Part shown: in pieces, positions 15,991 through 24,187 of the stretch
How the letters are laid out: each line of letters begins with the position of its first letter
How positions within the stretch are numbered: position 1 is the first letter of the stretch
Assembly: GCA_964468805.1 (NCBI GenBank)
Contig: CAYXWM010000013.1
Location: 1-47,951 of the forward strand
Direction: 5' to 3'
Length of the DNA stretch: 47,951 nucleotides
Source of the DNA: CAYXWM01 sp964468805
GTDB taxonomy: Bacteria; Bacillota; Clostridia; Lachnospirales; WRBF01
Made by a program: the position numbers and the translations under genes
Notes under the pieces: generated by a model
What the model was told of the DNA's origin: nothing
The model's database searches: none
What the model saw: only the letters and a program-made list of their open reading frames with translations

Positions 15991-16758
15991 TTGAGTTGGG
16001 CAGAGATAAAAAAGGCATTAAACTCCAATATCGCCAAACCGTTAAATGAACTTATAACCGAGATGGCAAACTCCTCATACACCGGCAGGCGAAAAATATA
16101 TGACGCCGGCGGAATTTTTACAGCACCTGCCAACGTTTATACCGTTTACATAACAGCTATAGCGGCAGGAGGTAACGGCAGTGCCGGTAATTACGGCGGC
16201 GGAGGCGGTTGTGGGGAGTGGTGTTATAAGAAGCCTGTAAATGTGGTTCCGGGAGTGGATTATTCGGTAGTAGTGGGTTCAGGAAATACAAGCTTCGGAG
16301 TTGTTTTGGTTCTGTTAACCAAGGGAGAATCCGGAAGCTTAACAGCCGGTGGGAAAGGCGGAAACGGCACAGGGTTGGGTGGTTTTGCGTATAGTGTTAC
16401 GGTTGGCGATGAGCCCTTGGATTCCGTTTCCGGAGGAATACGTAACGGAGGAATAGGTGCAGGCGGGCTGGGAAATGAACCGGGAGTTTCAAACCCCGAA
16501 TATTGCAAAGCCGGAGACGGCGGCATGGGAGCAGGATTCGGAGGTCAAGGAGGACGTGGTATAAAAGGGCCGGCAAGTAAAGTTTCCTCAACTGTTTTTG
16601 GCAGAGCAGGCGGCGGCGGTGCTCCCATATATTTTATGGGAATAAACGGCTCTTCTTGCCGAGGAGGAGACGGCGGACAAAACGGAGAAAAATACGGAGC
16701 CGGTGGCGGTGGCGGTGGAGGCTTGGGAGCTAACGGGGTTATGATAATTGAATGGTAA
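15991..16758 (+). CDS. Glycine-rich tail tip/fibre protein
   Basis: TTG 15991 follows AGGAGTTGATAA. After a helical N-terminus (residues 1-30) comes a beta segment (FTAPANVYTVYITAIAAGG) and then a glycine-rich domain with many GG, GGG and GGGG runs (for example GGNGSAGNYGGGGGCGEW). Glycine-rich receptor-binding domains of this sort, folding as polyglycine-type sandwiches, are known from phage tail adhesins. The N-terminus probably attaches to the baseplate and the Gly-rich part contacts the cell surface. The GC content is locally raised by Gly codons. Confidence 0.7.
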   Translation: MSWAEIKKALNSNIAKPLNELITEMANSSYTGRRKIYDAGGIFTAPANVYTVYITAIAAGGNGSAGNYGGGGGCGEWCYKKPVNVVPGVDYSVVVGSGNTSFGVVLVLLTKGESGSLTAGGKGGNGTGLGGFAYSVTVGDEPLDSVSGGIRNGGIGAGGLGNEPGVSNPEYCKAGDGGMGAGFGGQGGRGIKGPASKVSSTVFGRAGGGGAPIYFMGINGSSCRGGDGGQNGEKYGAGGGGGGGLGANGVMIIEW

Positions 16759-16800
16759 TGAAAACGCTTCGATTCACTTTAAATAATAAGGAGTGATATT

Positions 16801-17016
16801 GTGAAAATTTACGCTCAAGTAATGGGAAACGATATAGTTAATCTTGTAGGAGGAAGCGAAGTTGGGTTGCCGTTACCTCAAGAATATCTGGACGAGAACT
16901 CTCACATTAAATGCATAGATATCACAAATATTTATCCGCAACCCACCGCAGGACAAAAATATACCGTAACCCCGGAATGTCCCGAGGGATTTTTTACTGA
17001 TGATGAGGGTGCTTAA
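16801..17016 (+). CDS. Small phage protein of unknown function
   Basis: The 71-residue product starts at GTG 16801 after AAGGAGTGA. It begins with a beta-strand (KIYAQVMGNDIVNLVGG) and has a Pro-rich acidic C-terminus (CPEGFFTDDEGA). Position between the tail fibre and holin genes suggests a small tail-associated protein or fibre chaperone; nothing in the sequence proves it. The ribosome binding site of the holin lies inside its last codons. Confidence 0.6.
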   Translation: MKIYAQVMGNDIVNLVGGSEVGLPLPQEYLDENSHIKCIDITNIYPQPTAGQKYTVTPECPEGFFTDDEGA

Positions 17017-17017
17017 A

Positions 17018-17476
17018 ATGGAAGAGTCATATGCAGCTAAAGGAATACTTGCTTCGGCATTATTTGTACTGTCTTATTTATATAACGCCGTAGGGTTACT
17101 GTTTGTAATTTTGCTTATTTTTATGGCGTTGGATTACATAACCGGGCTGTTTAATGCTTGGATGCTAAATAAGGCTAACAGTAGGGTAGGCTTACTTGGC
17201 ATAGTGAAAAAGTTTGGATATGTCGCCTTACTTTGCTTGTCTTTTTTGCTGGACTTGGCTATAGGAGATACTCTCTCCACACTTAACATGAAATTGCCTT
17301 TGGAAAGCTTTTTCGGTATTTTGGTTACTTGTTGGTTGCTGGGCAATGAAGCTCTTTCTGTATTGGAAAATTTGGAATCTATGGGAGTGCCCATACCATT
17401 GTTCCTCAAAAAGGGTATTAAAGCATATACTGACAGTGTAACACCGAATACAGACCGGGAGGTTGAAAATGAATAA
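17018..17476 (+). CDS. Phage holin (toxin secretion/phage lysis holin family)
   Basis: The 152-residue protein has three or four hydrophobic segments (about residues 10-40, 62-85 and 95-112), the DYITGLFNAW motif after the first pair and a GLLGIVKKFGYVALL segment, as in the phage_holin_4 family. It would open the membrane to let the endolysin out. ATG 17018 with GAGGG is preferred over the ATG at 17000 that overlaps the preceding gene more deeply. It overlaps the endolysin gene by eight bases. Confidence 0.88.
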   Translation: MEESYAAKGILASALFVLSYLYNAVGLLFVILLIFMALDYITGLFNAWMLNKANSRVGLLGIVKKFGYVALLCLSFLLDLAIGDTLSTLNMKLPLESFFGILVTCWLLGNEALSVLENLESMGVPIPLFLKKGIKAYTDSVTPNTDREVENE

Positions 17477-18185
17477 TATAGGCTTAGCGGAATATGCCAA
17501 AAAGGCATTAAGCGAAAATTGGGGTTACTGTCTGGGTGCTTTCGGCAATATACTGACAGAAACCCTACTTGATCAAAAATGCAATCAAGGTGGCGGCGTT
17601 GGGCAATACAATACAGCTCATAAAGACTATTTAAAAAAATTCCTCAATAAGAGAGTTTCGGATTGCTACGGATTGGTTAAAGCATATCTTTGGGATAACA
17701 ACGGCACCGTAAAGTATAATCCGGCACAGGACCGCAATCAAGAGTCGGCATATCTTGCGGCAAAAGAAAAAGGTGTCCTCAGCACCATACCCGAAATACC
17801 GGGCGTGGTATTATGGATGAGTGGACATGCAGGAATTTACATTGGAAACGGCGAATTCATAGAATGTGCCGGTGCTCCTACAGGAATGAAGCAAGGAAAA
17901 ATACAAGACGGCAAAGTGGTAAGCGGAAGCAGATTTACTCATTGGTTTAAGGACACCTTTATAGACTACGGAGATGCACCCGCTCCTCAAAATTGCGTAA
18001 ATATCAAGTTTAAAGGCAAAAGTTATATCTTACATGCCGAAAACGTAAACGGCAGCTATATACTATCCGTGAAATCTCTTAACGAAGCAGTACCGGATTT
18101 AAAAATCGGCTTGCGAAATATATTCGAGTACAACGGATATAAAGTGACTTGGGATGAAGCGCAAAAGATAGTTGTAATTGAATAG
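17469..18185 (+). CDS. Endolysin: NlpC/P60-type peptidase with a stalk domain
   Basis: The 238-residue protein has an NlpC/P60-type cysteine peptidase domain (residues 10-180) with the catalytic Cys66 in SDCYGLV and His120 in GHAGIYIG, followed by an EFIECAG strand. The last 50 residues (YILHAENVNGSYILSVKSLN, then FEYNGYKVTWDEAQKIVVIE) resemble a copper-amine-oxidase-type domain, which the host amidase gene next door also carries. The enzyme would cut peptide links in peptidoglycan at lysis. ATG 17469 follows GGGAGGTTG. It is the last gene of the phage operon. Confidence 0.85.
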   Translation: MNNIGLAEYAKKALSENWGYCLGAFGNILTETLLDQKCNQGGGVGQYNTAHKDYLKKFLNKRVSDCYGLVKAYLWDNNGTVKYNPAQDRNQESAYLAAKEKGVLSTIPEIPGVVLWMSGHAGIYIGNGEFIECAGAPTGMKQGKIQDGKVVSGSRFTHWFKDTFIDYGDAPAPQNCVNIKFKGKSYILHAENVNGSYILSVKSLNEAVPDLKIGLRNIFEYNGYKVTWDEAQKIVVIE

Positions 18186-18187
18186 GG

Positions 18188-18227
18188 AAAAAAAGGGGAA
18201 ACATTTATTGGATGTTTCCCCTTTTTT
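18188..18227 (+). terminator. Strong terminator of the phage operon
   Basis: AAAAAAGGGGAAACAT and ATGTTTCCCCTTTTTT pair perfectly around a short loop, and the right arm ends in six T. It closes the structural operon three bases after the endolysin stop codon. Confidence 0.9.
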
Positions 18228-18277
18228 ACCCTATCGGTTAAAATTGGTGTAAAGCGTTCTTTCTTTATATTCTTCTA

Positions 18278-20416
18278 CTACTTCCTCTTAATATCATAGT
18301 TATTAAAGATTTCCTTTATCCCATTATAGATACCTTTTGCTGCCTTTTCTCTAAATTCCGGGGAACCCAGGAGGGCGGCGTCGTCGGGGTTGGTAATAAA
18401 GGCTGTTTCTATGAGGACTGAAGGAATGGTATTGTATTTTATAACTATGTAGCTGTTGGTTTTGACTTTTCTGTCGTTGGTTTGGATGCTTTCCATAAGG
18501 TTTCGATGTATAACGTCAGCCATTTGTTTGGTAGAGATACCTATTTCGTTGTCATTTGCATGAGGGTAGTAATAGGTTTCGGTGCCGTTGGCTACGGGAT
18601 TGTCTTTAGCGGCGTTGTTGTGGACGGAAATAAACATATCTCCTACTTGTTCGCCTACATTTACCCTTACCATATGTTCCACATAAACGTCGGTGTATCT
18701 TGTTAGATACACTTTTATTTTGCCTTCTGCCTCTATGATATTCTTGAGGCGGTTAACAATGTCGGTAGTAATATTTTTTTCTTGCAGTCCGTGTCCTAGG
18801 GAACCGGGGTCGTTACCGCCGTGTCCGGGGTCCAGAACCACTATTTTGTCATAAACATCTTTTGGATTACGACGTTTGATAAGTATTTTATCACCTTCAT
18901 CGGTTACGGAAAAGGTAAGAATTTTTGATTCGTTTATTGTTAAGACGGTTTGTCCTTGGTTTGTTTGAATATTAACGGATTTTATATCTCCGTGTCCTAT
19001 CATATAATCGCCGTAGCCCAATAGATTAGAATAATCACCGGGTAAGGTTAATTTGTATTGCCCGTCAAGATAAAGGTCCTTGTGTTGAATTTGATTGGCA
19101 TTTAAATTGGAAGCGGAGGCTTTATCAATGGTGATGGTATAGTTATCGGGATTATATTTTATATTTCTGTATGTAGGTTGACTCAAGGTGATTCGTGCAA
19201 TATTTCCGTTTATAGAAACAGTATGTTTTGTGGTTTGCTTTAAATCAATTACGATTCTTGCGGTATTATCGTTAAATTGAGCTGACCTTACGGTTTTGGC
19301 AAAGCGACCGTTTACCGGGTTTTCTGCCGGATTATTGATTTTAGATAAAACGGCGTCAACTACTACTCTTTCCGGAGACAATAAATAAGAAGTATTTACT
19401 GAGGGACTGCTTTGGAAAGTAATATCTATATAATCATCAGTTCCGTTGGAGGAGAAGTTGACGTCCAAAACAGTGTTACTTTCAAAGTCCAAACTCAATC
19501 TTTGTCTGTCTGCAGACAAAACCGTATTGAATTTTACTCCCGAATTTAAGTCAAAAACTATCCTTGCAACTTTTTCCGGCTCGGTTTGAAATTGAGAAAC
19601 TCTTACCTGACCCACAAGACCGTTGTTCACATTATAGGAGCTTTTGGAAAGCCCCATATTGGCATTATAAATATCCAATATCAATCTGTTATCCGGCATA
19701 AGTGTTTTTTTAATTTTACTTATGGGAGAAGTAGCCTGAATTACAAAGGCAGTACTTGAACTGTTGGGCAGAGTAAGGTTGTTTATATTGGTTTCCGGAT
19801 GTACTTGTTCCGAAAATACGCCGGGAGACATATCCACCGCAGGAGTTACGGGAGTTGTGCCGGGCGTTGTTGTGGGAGTAGGTGTTGCAACCGGAGTTGG
19901 CGTGGGAGCCGGAGTAGGTCTCGGTGTTTGAGTAGGTTCCGGTGTAGGTTGGGGTTGTTTTGTGTTTACGTAAGCGGCACGTTTAGAGTCGCTCCATTCA
20001 ACTTCATAACCGAATGTTTCTGCCACAAATCTCAAGGGTATCATGGTTTTGCCGTTGATAATTTGCGGAGGAATACTCATTTCCATTAATTCACCGTTGA
20101 AATCCGCAAATTTGTTTCCGATTTGTAAGATCAACAAATCATCTTGAGTTCCAACATAAATCTCTTTTCGGGCAGGTTTCCAATCAACCACTGCACCCAG
20201 CGGTTCGAAAACTTCCCTGGCAGGCACAAGGGTAGAGTTATTGTAAATAACCGGAGGCATAGGTAAATTTTTAATTTCTTCACCGTTTATTATGAGCTTA
20301 ATGCTTTTTGATGCACTTTGAGATACTACTATCGTATCAGCCGCATTCACAGGCAGAGTAAACAGAAGAGATAAAAGAATTACAGGGAGAAGAATAGATT
20401 TGTAAAGGGATTTCAT
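18278..20416 (-). CDS. N-acetylmuramoyl-L-alanine amidase with CuAO-type and AMIN domains
   Basis: The 712-residue secreted wall hydrolase starts at ATG 20416, whose ribosome binding site GGAGGT lies just upstream (an ATG at 20428 overlaps that site). It has a signal peptide ending near VNAA, a copper-amine-oxidase N-terminal-type domain (about 30-155; VPAREVFEPLGAVVDW, IPLRFVAETFGYEVEW), a Pro/Thr-rich linker (about 160-200), AMIN-type beta domains that anchor to the wall, and a C-terminal amidase_3 domain with VVLDPGHGG, FISVHNNAA and VLIETAFITNP. It removes peptide stems from glycan strands and is a host cell-separation or wall-turnover enzyme. It faces the phage operon tail to tail. Confidence 0.92.
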   Translation of the reverse strand: MKSLYKSILLPVILLSLLFTLPVNAADTIVVSQSASKSIKLIINGEEIKNLPMPPVIYNNSTLVPAREVFEPLGAVVDWKPARKEIYVGTQDDLLILQIGNKFADFNGELMEMSIPPQIINGKTMIPLRFVAETFGYEVEWSDSKRAAYVNTKQPQPTPEPTQTPRPTPAPTPTPVATPTPTTTPGTTPVTPAVDMSPGVFSEQVHPETNINNLTLPNSSSTAFVIQATSPISKIKKTLMPDNRLILDIYNANMGLSKSSYNVNNGLVGQVRVSQFQTEPEKVARIVFDLNSGVKFNTVLSADRQRLSLDFESNTVLDVNFSSNGTDDYIDITFQSSPSVNTSYLLSPERVVVDAVLSKINNPAENPVNGRFAKTVRSAQFNDNTARIVIDLKQTTKHTVSINGNIARITLSQPTYRNIKYNPDNYTITIDKASASNLNANQIQHKDLYLDGQYKLTLPGDYSNLLGYGDYMIGHGDIKSVNIQTNQGQTVLTINESKILTFSVTDEGDKILIKRRNPKDVYDKIVVLDPGHGGNDPGSLGHGLQEKNITTDIVNRLKNIIEAEGKIKVYLTRYTDVYVEHMVRVNVGEQVGDMFISVHNNAAKDNPVANGTETYYYPHANDNEIGISTKQMADVIHRNLMESIQTNDRKVKTNSYIVIKYNTIPSVLIETAFITNPDDAALLGSPEFREKAAKGIYNGIKEIFNNYDIKRK

Positions 20417-20687
20417 TTGTACCTCCATATTAATTTATTTTTCTTTATGATAATACTCGTACTGTTTATGATTAAACAAACTCGAGTAAATAAATCAAGA
20501 TTGACCTATACTGTTTTATTATATCAAAAAAAATCAAAATTTGTTTAGAAATTTAAAATGAAATAAAAAATTAACATATATGAAAAACATTTTTTCCGGT
20601 GAAAAACGGTGGTTGTGCAAGTTTCTGCAAGTACCGAACAGTAATATTATCAAAATATGCGGAAATAATAATTAAGGAGGTGGATAT

Positions 20688-20822
20688 ATGGATATAAATT
20701 GTACCAACAAATGTCTTTATCAAATGGAGGGCAAGTGCAATCTAAACGAACTGCCTTCATACGATCATACAAAAACTTCCAAAGAAAGTGATTGTCCCTA
20801 TTTTGAGACCAAGATGTACTGA
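20688..20822 (+). CDS. 44-residue Cys-rich protein of clostridial type
   Basis: An excellent site (AAGGAGG at 20674-20680) precedes ATG 20688. The product has four Cys in the pattern C-x3-C-x7-C-x18-C (NCTNKCLYQMEGKCNLN, then DCPYF). Tiny proteins of this form are widespread in clostridia and are often labelled, without basis, as hydroxymyristoyl-ACP dehydratase. The Cys spacing suggests a metal-binding or disulfide knot. It stands alone between the amidase and flavodoxin genes and ends before a hairpin terminator. Too short for automatic gene finders that use a 60-codon limit. Confidence 0.75.
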   Translation: MDINCTNKCLYQMEGKCNLNELPSYDHTKTSKESDCPYFETKMY

Positions 20823-20886
20823 TGTTCTATTTGTCAATTAATATTAAAATAAGTTAAATTCATGGAAATAATTAAGTAAGTTGAAG

Positions 20887-20930
20887 ATAAAAGCTTATCG
20901 GATATAAACCGAGGAGCTTTTATTTTTTTA
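20887..20930 (+). terminator. Terminator after the Cys-rich small gene
   Basis: ATAAAAGCT and AGCTTTTAT (9 bp) flank an inner TCGG/CCGA pair, and a run of T follows. It lies 65 bases after the stop codon of the small Cys-rich gene. The rest of the gap up to 21060 holds nothing I recognise. Confidence 0.7.
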
Positions 20931-21080
20931 TGAATTGGGTTTAAACAATAGAAAGTAAAATGAAAGGTTGTACCATATAGTGTGAAAACAGTAGACCATT
21001 TCAGAAAATCAATGTAGAATGAAGTTAAGCGGATAAACAGAAGGGTTAAGAATCTTCGGTATAATAAAGGAGGAAACATT

Positions 21081-21494
21081 TTGAACGCACAAATTCTCTA
21101 TGCTTCAATGACGGGACACAGTAAAAAAATAGCGGAAGCTATTGCAAATAGCACCGGAATACCGGTACATAACTTAAAAAACAATCCGCAAATACCACCC
21201 TGTGACTTGCTGATTATTGTCAGCGGAATATACGCCGGTGAACATAAGCCGGAGTTGTCGGAGTTCGTTAAAAGGCTTTCGCCATCCGAGATAAAAAAAG
21301 CCGCTTTGATTACCTCCTCAACAAGAAATACAACACAAGGCAGTTTGCGAGCAACGCTGGAAGAAATGGGTATTAAAACGGAAAGTGAAGAATATGTCTG
21401 CAAAGGCAGCTTTTTATTTATGGGATTGGGACATCCCAACCGTTCGGAAATTGACGGTGCCGTTGAGTATGTTAAGAAGTTGATAAACGGATAA
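21081..21494 (+). CDS. Flavodoxin-like protein
   Basis: The 137-residue protein starts at TTG 21081 after AGGAGGAAACA. The FMN phosphate loop ASMTGHSKKIAEAI (residues 8-21) and the second loop IVSGIYAGEHKPEL are typical of short-chain flavodoxins, with the third region VCKGSFLFMGLGHPN near the end. It would carry electrons between Fe-S enzymes in place of ferredoxin. Note that the usual T-x-T of the P-loop is S-M-T here. It is a single gene followed by a hairpin. Confidence 0.85.
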   Translation: MNAQILYASMTGHSKKIAEAIANSTGIPVHNLKNNPQIPPCDLLIIVSGIYAGEHKPELSEFVKRLSPSEIKKAALITSSTRNTTQGSLRATLEEMGIKTESEEYVCKGSFLFMGLGHPNRSEIDGAVEYVKKLING

Positions 21495-21541
21495 TGTAAG
21501 GTAAAACGGAATCAGTATATAAAATGTTTTCTAAGATAAAT

Positions 21542-21582
21542 TTGGGGATAGTGCTTTATTTAGAATAAAGTACTATCCCCAA
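21542..21582. terminator. Long perfect hairpin downstream of the flavodoxin gene
   Basis: TTGGGGATAGTGCTTTATT pairs with AATAAAGTACTATCCCCAA over 19 positions (one G-T) around a 3-base loop. There is no T run after it, so it may act as a barrier for transcripts from both sides. Just upstream, 21508-21519 (GGAATCAGTATA) equals one end of the palindromic repeat family. Confidence 0.55.
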
Positions 21583-21610
21583 ATCCGGCTGTCGACAAAA
21601 ATAGATACAG

Positions 21611-21682
21611 CGGACGCGCAATGCACGCCCCTACAAAGAATCGTAATATTTGCTGTTTGTAGGGGCGACCATCGGTCGTCCG
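21611..21682. repeat. GTAGGGGCG-type intergenic palindrome
   Basis: CGGACG...CGCCCCTACA and TGTAGGGGCG...CGTCCG form an imperfect 72-base inverted repeat, much richer in GC than its surroundings. Repeats with TGTAGGGGCGACC are known as dispersed intergenic elements in many Firmicutes and other bacteria. No reading frame is present. Confidence 0.65.
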
Positions 21683-21779
21683 TTGCTACGAATTTGTATT
21701 TGTTATCAATCTGTAACCGTTGTTTTCTACACCGGCTTATAAGGAATATCATTATATAATTACTCGTAATAAAGCCCTA

Positions 21780-22925
21780 TTAAGAAAATATTTCCCTTGC
21801 CTTCTTCATATTTTCCATAATACGTACTCCGAATGGGCAATTCGGTTCGCAGGCACCGCATTCTATACAGTCTGCTGCGTTATGTTCAAGGGCTTTATAA
21901 TGCTTCAAAAGAGTTTCGGGTACTTCATTGCTCATCAGTGCCAAATCAAGAAACTTTGTTACTTCGCCTATATCAATATGAGCGGCACAGGGTTGGCAGT
22001 GGTTACAGTACATACAACGTCCTGTCATTTCAAGCTTGTCGCAGCTGTCATAAATATGGGAATAGTCTTTTTCGTCTTCGCCGGCTTTACAATAATATAG
22101 AGATTCGTCTATTTCTTGAGGCGTTTTAAAGCCCACCAAAACGCTTGAAACCCCGGGTCTGTCCAGACTGTATTGTATACATCCGGAAACGGATAATGCC
22201 TTACCAAAGGGAGATCTTTCCGCTTTTAAGAGACTGCCGGCTCCCAAAGCTTTCATTACCGTAATCCCAACGCCCTTGTTTTCGCAGGCTGTATAGAGTT
22301 TTTGTCTGGCAGGGTCGACTATCCAGCCCTTTTCGCTTAGTCCCTTAAATTCCATAAGTTCATAAATGTCCGTGTCTGCTTTTTGCAAATCGTAGGCAGG
22401 GTTTATGCTAAACATAAGTACCTCTGTCAAGCCGTCTTCAATGGCTCTTAAGGCTACTTCCGGGTTGTGGGAACTTAATCCTATATGTCCGATTACTCCT
22501 GTTTCTTTCATTTTTATTACGTAGTCTGCTATGCCGTTTTTATGTACCGCTTCATAATCCTCAAAGCTATCCACATAATGTATCATTCCCACGTCTATGT
22601 AGTCCGTTTGTAAACGGGAGAGTAAGTCATCAAACGCTGCCTTTGTTTTCTCAAGGTCACGGGTTCTTGTGTATTGTCCATCCTCAAAAACCGTACAGAA
22701 GTGTCCTTGTATCATCATTTTGTTTTTTATCTGTTTCAATGCCTTTCCTATGTTTGTCCTTGCCTCGCTGTGGGGTAAGAAAACATCCAAGTAATTCATG
22801 CCGTTTTCAGCCGCTTTATACAGAAGTTCGCAAACTTCATTTTCCGGCAAACCGTTAAGCCATTCTCCGCCAAAACCCACAACGCTTATATCAAGTCCTG
22901 TATTGCCCAGTTTTCTGTAAATCAT
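21780..22925 (-). CDS. Aldo/keto reductase with C-terminal 4Fe-4S domain
   Basis: The 381-residue protein starts at ATG 22925 (GAGGAG upstream; the GTG at 22937 overlaps that site). The N-terminal TIM barrel has the AKR pattern (YRKLGNTGLDISVVGFGGEW, the Asp/Tyr region NYLDVFLPH, SSHNPEV, and GSL/KALG near the NADPH site). The tail has GRCMYCNHCQPC and DCIECGACEPNCPFGV, which carry eight Cys for two clusters. Fe-S aldo/keto reductases are common in clostridia but their substrates are unknown. The catalytic Tyr position appears replaced (DVFLPH instead of DTAxxY), so reductase activity may be altered. Confidence 0.85.
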   Translation of the reverse strand: MIYRKLGNTGLDISVVGFGGEWLNGLPENEVCELLYKAAENGMNYLDVFLPHSEARTNIGKALKQIKNKMMIQGHFCTVFEDGQYTRTRDLEKTKAAFDDLLSRLQTDYIDVGMIHYVDSFEDYEAVHKNGIADYVIKMKETGVIGHIGLSSHNPEVALRAIEDGLTEVLMFSINPAYDLQKADTDIYELMEFKGLSEKGWIVDPARQKLYTACENKGVGITVMKALGAGSLLKAERSPFGKALSVSGCIQYSLDRPGVSSVLVGFKTPQEIDESLYYCKAGEDEKDYSHIYDSCDKLEMTGRCMYCNHCQPCAAHIDIGEVTKFLDLALMSNEVPETLLKHYKALEHNAADCIECGACEPNCPFGVRIMENMKKAREIFS

Positions 22926-23041
22926 AAGCCCAAACACTCCTCGAAATTTTTTTATACAAGTACATGTTAATCAGTAAAATACAGTTAGGATAATTTTAAC
23001 ATGAAAGCTGAATAATTAAAATAACTAAAGTAAAAACAAAA

Positions 23042-23069
23042 AAGAGTCGGCAAAAATTCACCAACTCTT
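23042..23069 (-). terminator. Terminator of the SRPBCC-marR operon
   Basis: AAGAGTCGG and CCAACTCTT form a 9-position stem with one mismatch ten bases after the MarR stop codon; on the minus strand it runs into a T-rich tract (A-rich at 23030-23042 on +). Confidence 0.6.
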
Positions 23070-23078
23070 AAAGATTAT

Positions 23079-23540
23079 TCAATATTTGAAATCATGTTTG
23101 TTTAACTCTTGCAAAAGTTTGATAAATTCAGTTTCCCGTTCTTTTAAAGAACCAAAAAATTGCAGATCTATATTTTCCACTATAGGAAGAGCCAAATTCA
23201 TTTTTTCCATACCTTTTGGGGTTAAGGAAACGGACTTTGCCCTTGTATCTTTCGAATGTTCCCATCTTTCGATAAGCATATGTTTATCAAGTAAAGTTAA
23301 TATTTGTGATACCGACATAACATCCATTCCGGCAAGTTTTGCAATCATTACTTGGGTTACCTCCGGCTCTGTTCGGGATAAATATCCCAAGGTTGTTAAA
23401 ACAACAAATTGCGGATGGGTAATATCCAATTCTTTAAGCTGTCGCTTAATTTCGGAATGCCACTTGTTATATGTTCTCATAAACACCAAACCGGCGGAGT
23501 TTTCCGAATTATCTTTAGACTTGGAATTAAATTCTGTCAT
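23079..23540 (-). CDS. MarR family transcriptional regulator
   Basis: The 153-residue protein has a winged helix with LTTLGYLSRTEPEVTQVMIAKLAG (recognition region MDVMSVSQILTLLDKHMLIER) and a wing containing TRAKSVSLTPKGMEKM, as in MarR proteins. Members are dimers that release DNA on ligand binding. Its ATG overlaps the TGA of the SRPBCC gene (ATGA), so the two form an operon that it probably represses itself through a palindrome in front of the first gene. Confidence 0.9.
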   Translation of the reverse strand: MTEFNSKSKDNSENSAGLVFMRTYNKWHSEIKRQLKELDITHPQFVVLTTLGYLSRTEPEVTQVMIAKLAGMDVMSVSQILTLLDKHMLIERWEHSKDTRAKSVSLTPKGMEKMNLALPIVENIDLQFFGSLKERETEFIKLLQELNKHDFKY

Positions 23541-23953
23541 GAGGCTTCAACCGTCTTTTTAAGCAGCAAAACAGCTTCCGGTACGTCGGAAAATACTTGT
23601 TTTAAAAAAGCAACTTTTTCTTCTGTAATATTATCGCTTTCCAATCTTGCAGTATGTTTAACGGATACGATGCCCTCGGCTTCTTCAGTAATTTCGTGAC
23701 CGAAATGAATGCTTCCAAAAGGTGTATCAGATTTATTCCAAAACTCTTGTTGTTCAACTACAGAAGTCAGCAAATATTTCAAAGGCGGCATTCCGTTAAA
23801 CTCCATAATACCTTCGGAGCCTGTTTTAAATCCGGTATCCAAGGTTATATTTTTTAATTTTTTTTCCCACACATACCATTTTTCTATATCTGAATAAAAG
23901 CTCCAAACGCTTTGTTTTGTTGCATGAATATTAATCTTAAAACTGAATTCCAT
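23537..23953 (-). CDS. SRPBCC (START-like) domain protein
   Basis: The 138-residue protein starts at ATG 23953, preceded by GGAGGG; an upstream in-frame ATG at 23995 has no site. It begins EFSFKINIHATKQSVWSFYSDIEKW, the typical first strand and helices of polyketide-cyclase/START-like proteins that hold a hydrophobic ligand in a helix-grip cavity. The last helix (EEKVAFLKQVFSDVPEAVLLLKKTV) closes the cavity. It is first in an operon with MarR, so it may bind the same small molecule; that is inference. Confidence 0.82.
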   Translation of the reverse strand: MEFSFKINIHATKQSVWSFYSDIEKWYVWEKKLKNITLDTGFKTGSEGIMEFNGMPPLKYLLTSVVEQQEFWNKSDTPFGSIHFGHEITEEAEGIVSVKHTARLESDNITEEKVAFLKQVFSDVPEAVLLLKKTVEAS

Positions 23954-23998
23954 TGTTTTCCCTCCGTTGATATTGTAATTATTGTTGATATACATATT

Positions 23999-24012
23999 AT
24001 AAGTATACTTAT
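23999..24012. promoter_or_regulatory. Candidate MarR operator
   Basis: ATAAGTATACTTAT is a perfect 14-base palindrome with AT-rich extensions, placed 46 bases before the first gene of the SRPBCC-marR operon. Size and position suit autoregulation by the MarR protein. Confidence 0.5.
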
Positions 24013-24187
24013 TATAAATGTCAATATATATTTACTTCCAAATACCTGTGCACAGATTGTATATCGAATTTTTAAGGATAATGGACATGAATAACCAAAT
24101 ATGGTACTATATATAGGCTATGTCGAAACCCATGTTTTATATGTTGGAATTTGTAATATATCAACTCTTTGCAGGAGGACTACATAA

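Larger units (their letters stand above)
3522..18227 (+). mobile_element. Compact integrase-less phage-like (PBSX/GTA-like) structural cluster
   Basis: About 14.7 kb carries packaging, head, head-tail joining, tail, baseplate and lysis genes in canonical siphovirus order, all on the + strand and all behind one strong promoter next to an S24 repressor. I see no integrase, excisionase, replication, recombination, anti-repressor or moron genes, and no direct repeats suggesting attachment sites, although the flanks on both sides are in the window. The large terminase is of the PBSX type. Two palindromic repeats sit in spacers inside the cluster and spare all reading frames. This is compatible with a defective or domesticated prophage, a PBSX-like killer particle, or a gene-transfer-agent-like particle; sequence alone cannot choose among these. 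Confidence 0.8.

Noticed and set aside
2751..18227. Attachment sites (direct repeats) flanking the phage-like cluster
   Set aside because: I compared the flanks near 2700-3600 and 18190-18280 by eye and saw no convincing direct repeat of 12 bases or more. This is a visual check only.
20688..20822. Hydroxymyristoyl-ACP dehydratase, a name often given to such small Cys-rich proteins
   Set aside because: With 44 residues and no hot-dog fold motifs it cannot be that enzyme; only the Cys pattern is meaningful.
21611..21682. The GTAGGGGCG palindrome as a novel regulatory RNA
   Set aside because: Its sequence is like dispersed intergenic repeats seen in many bacteria, so it is listed as a repeat only.
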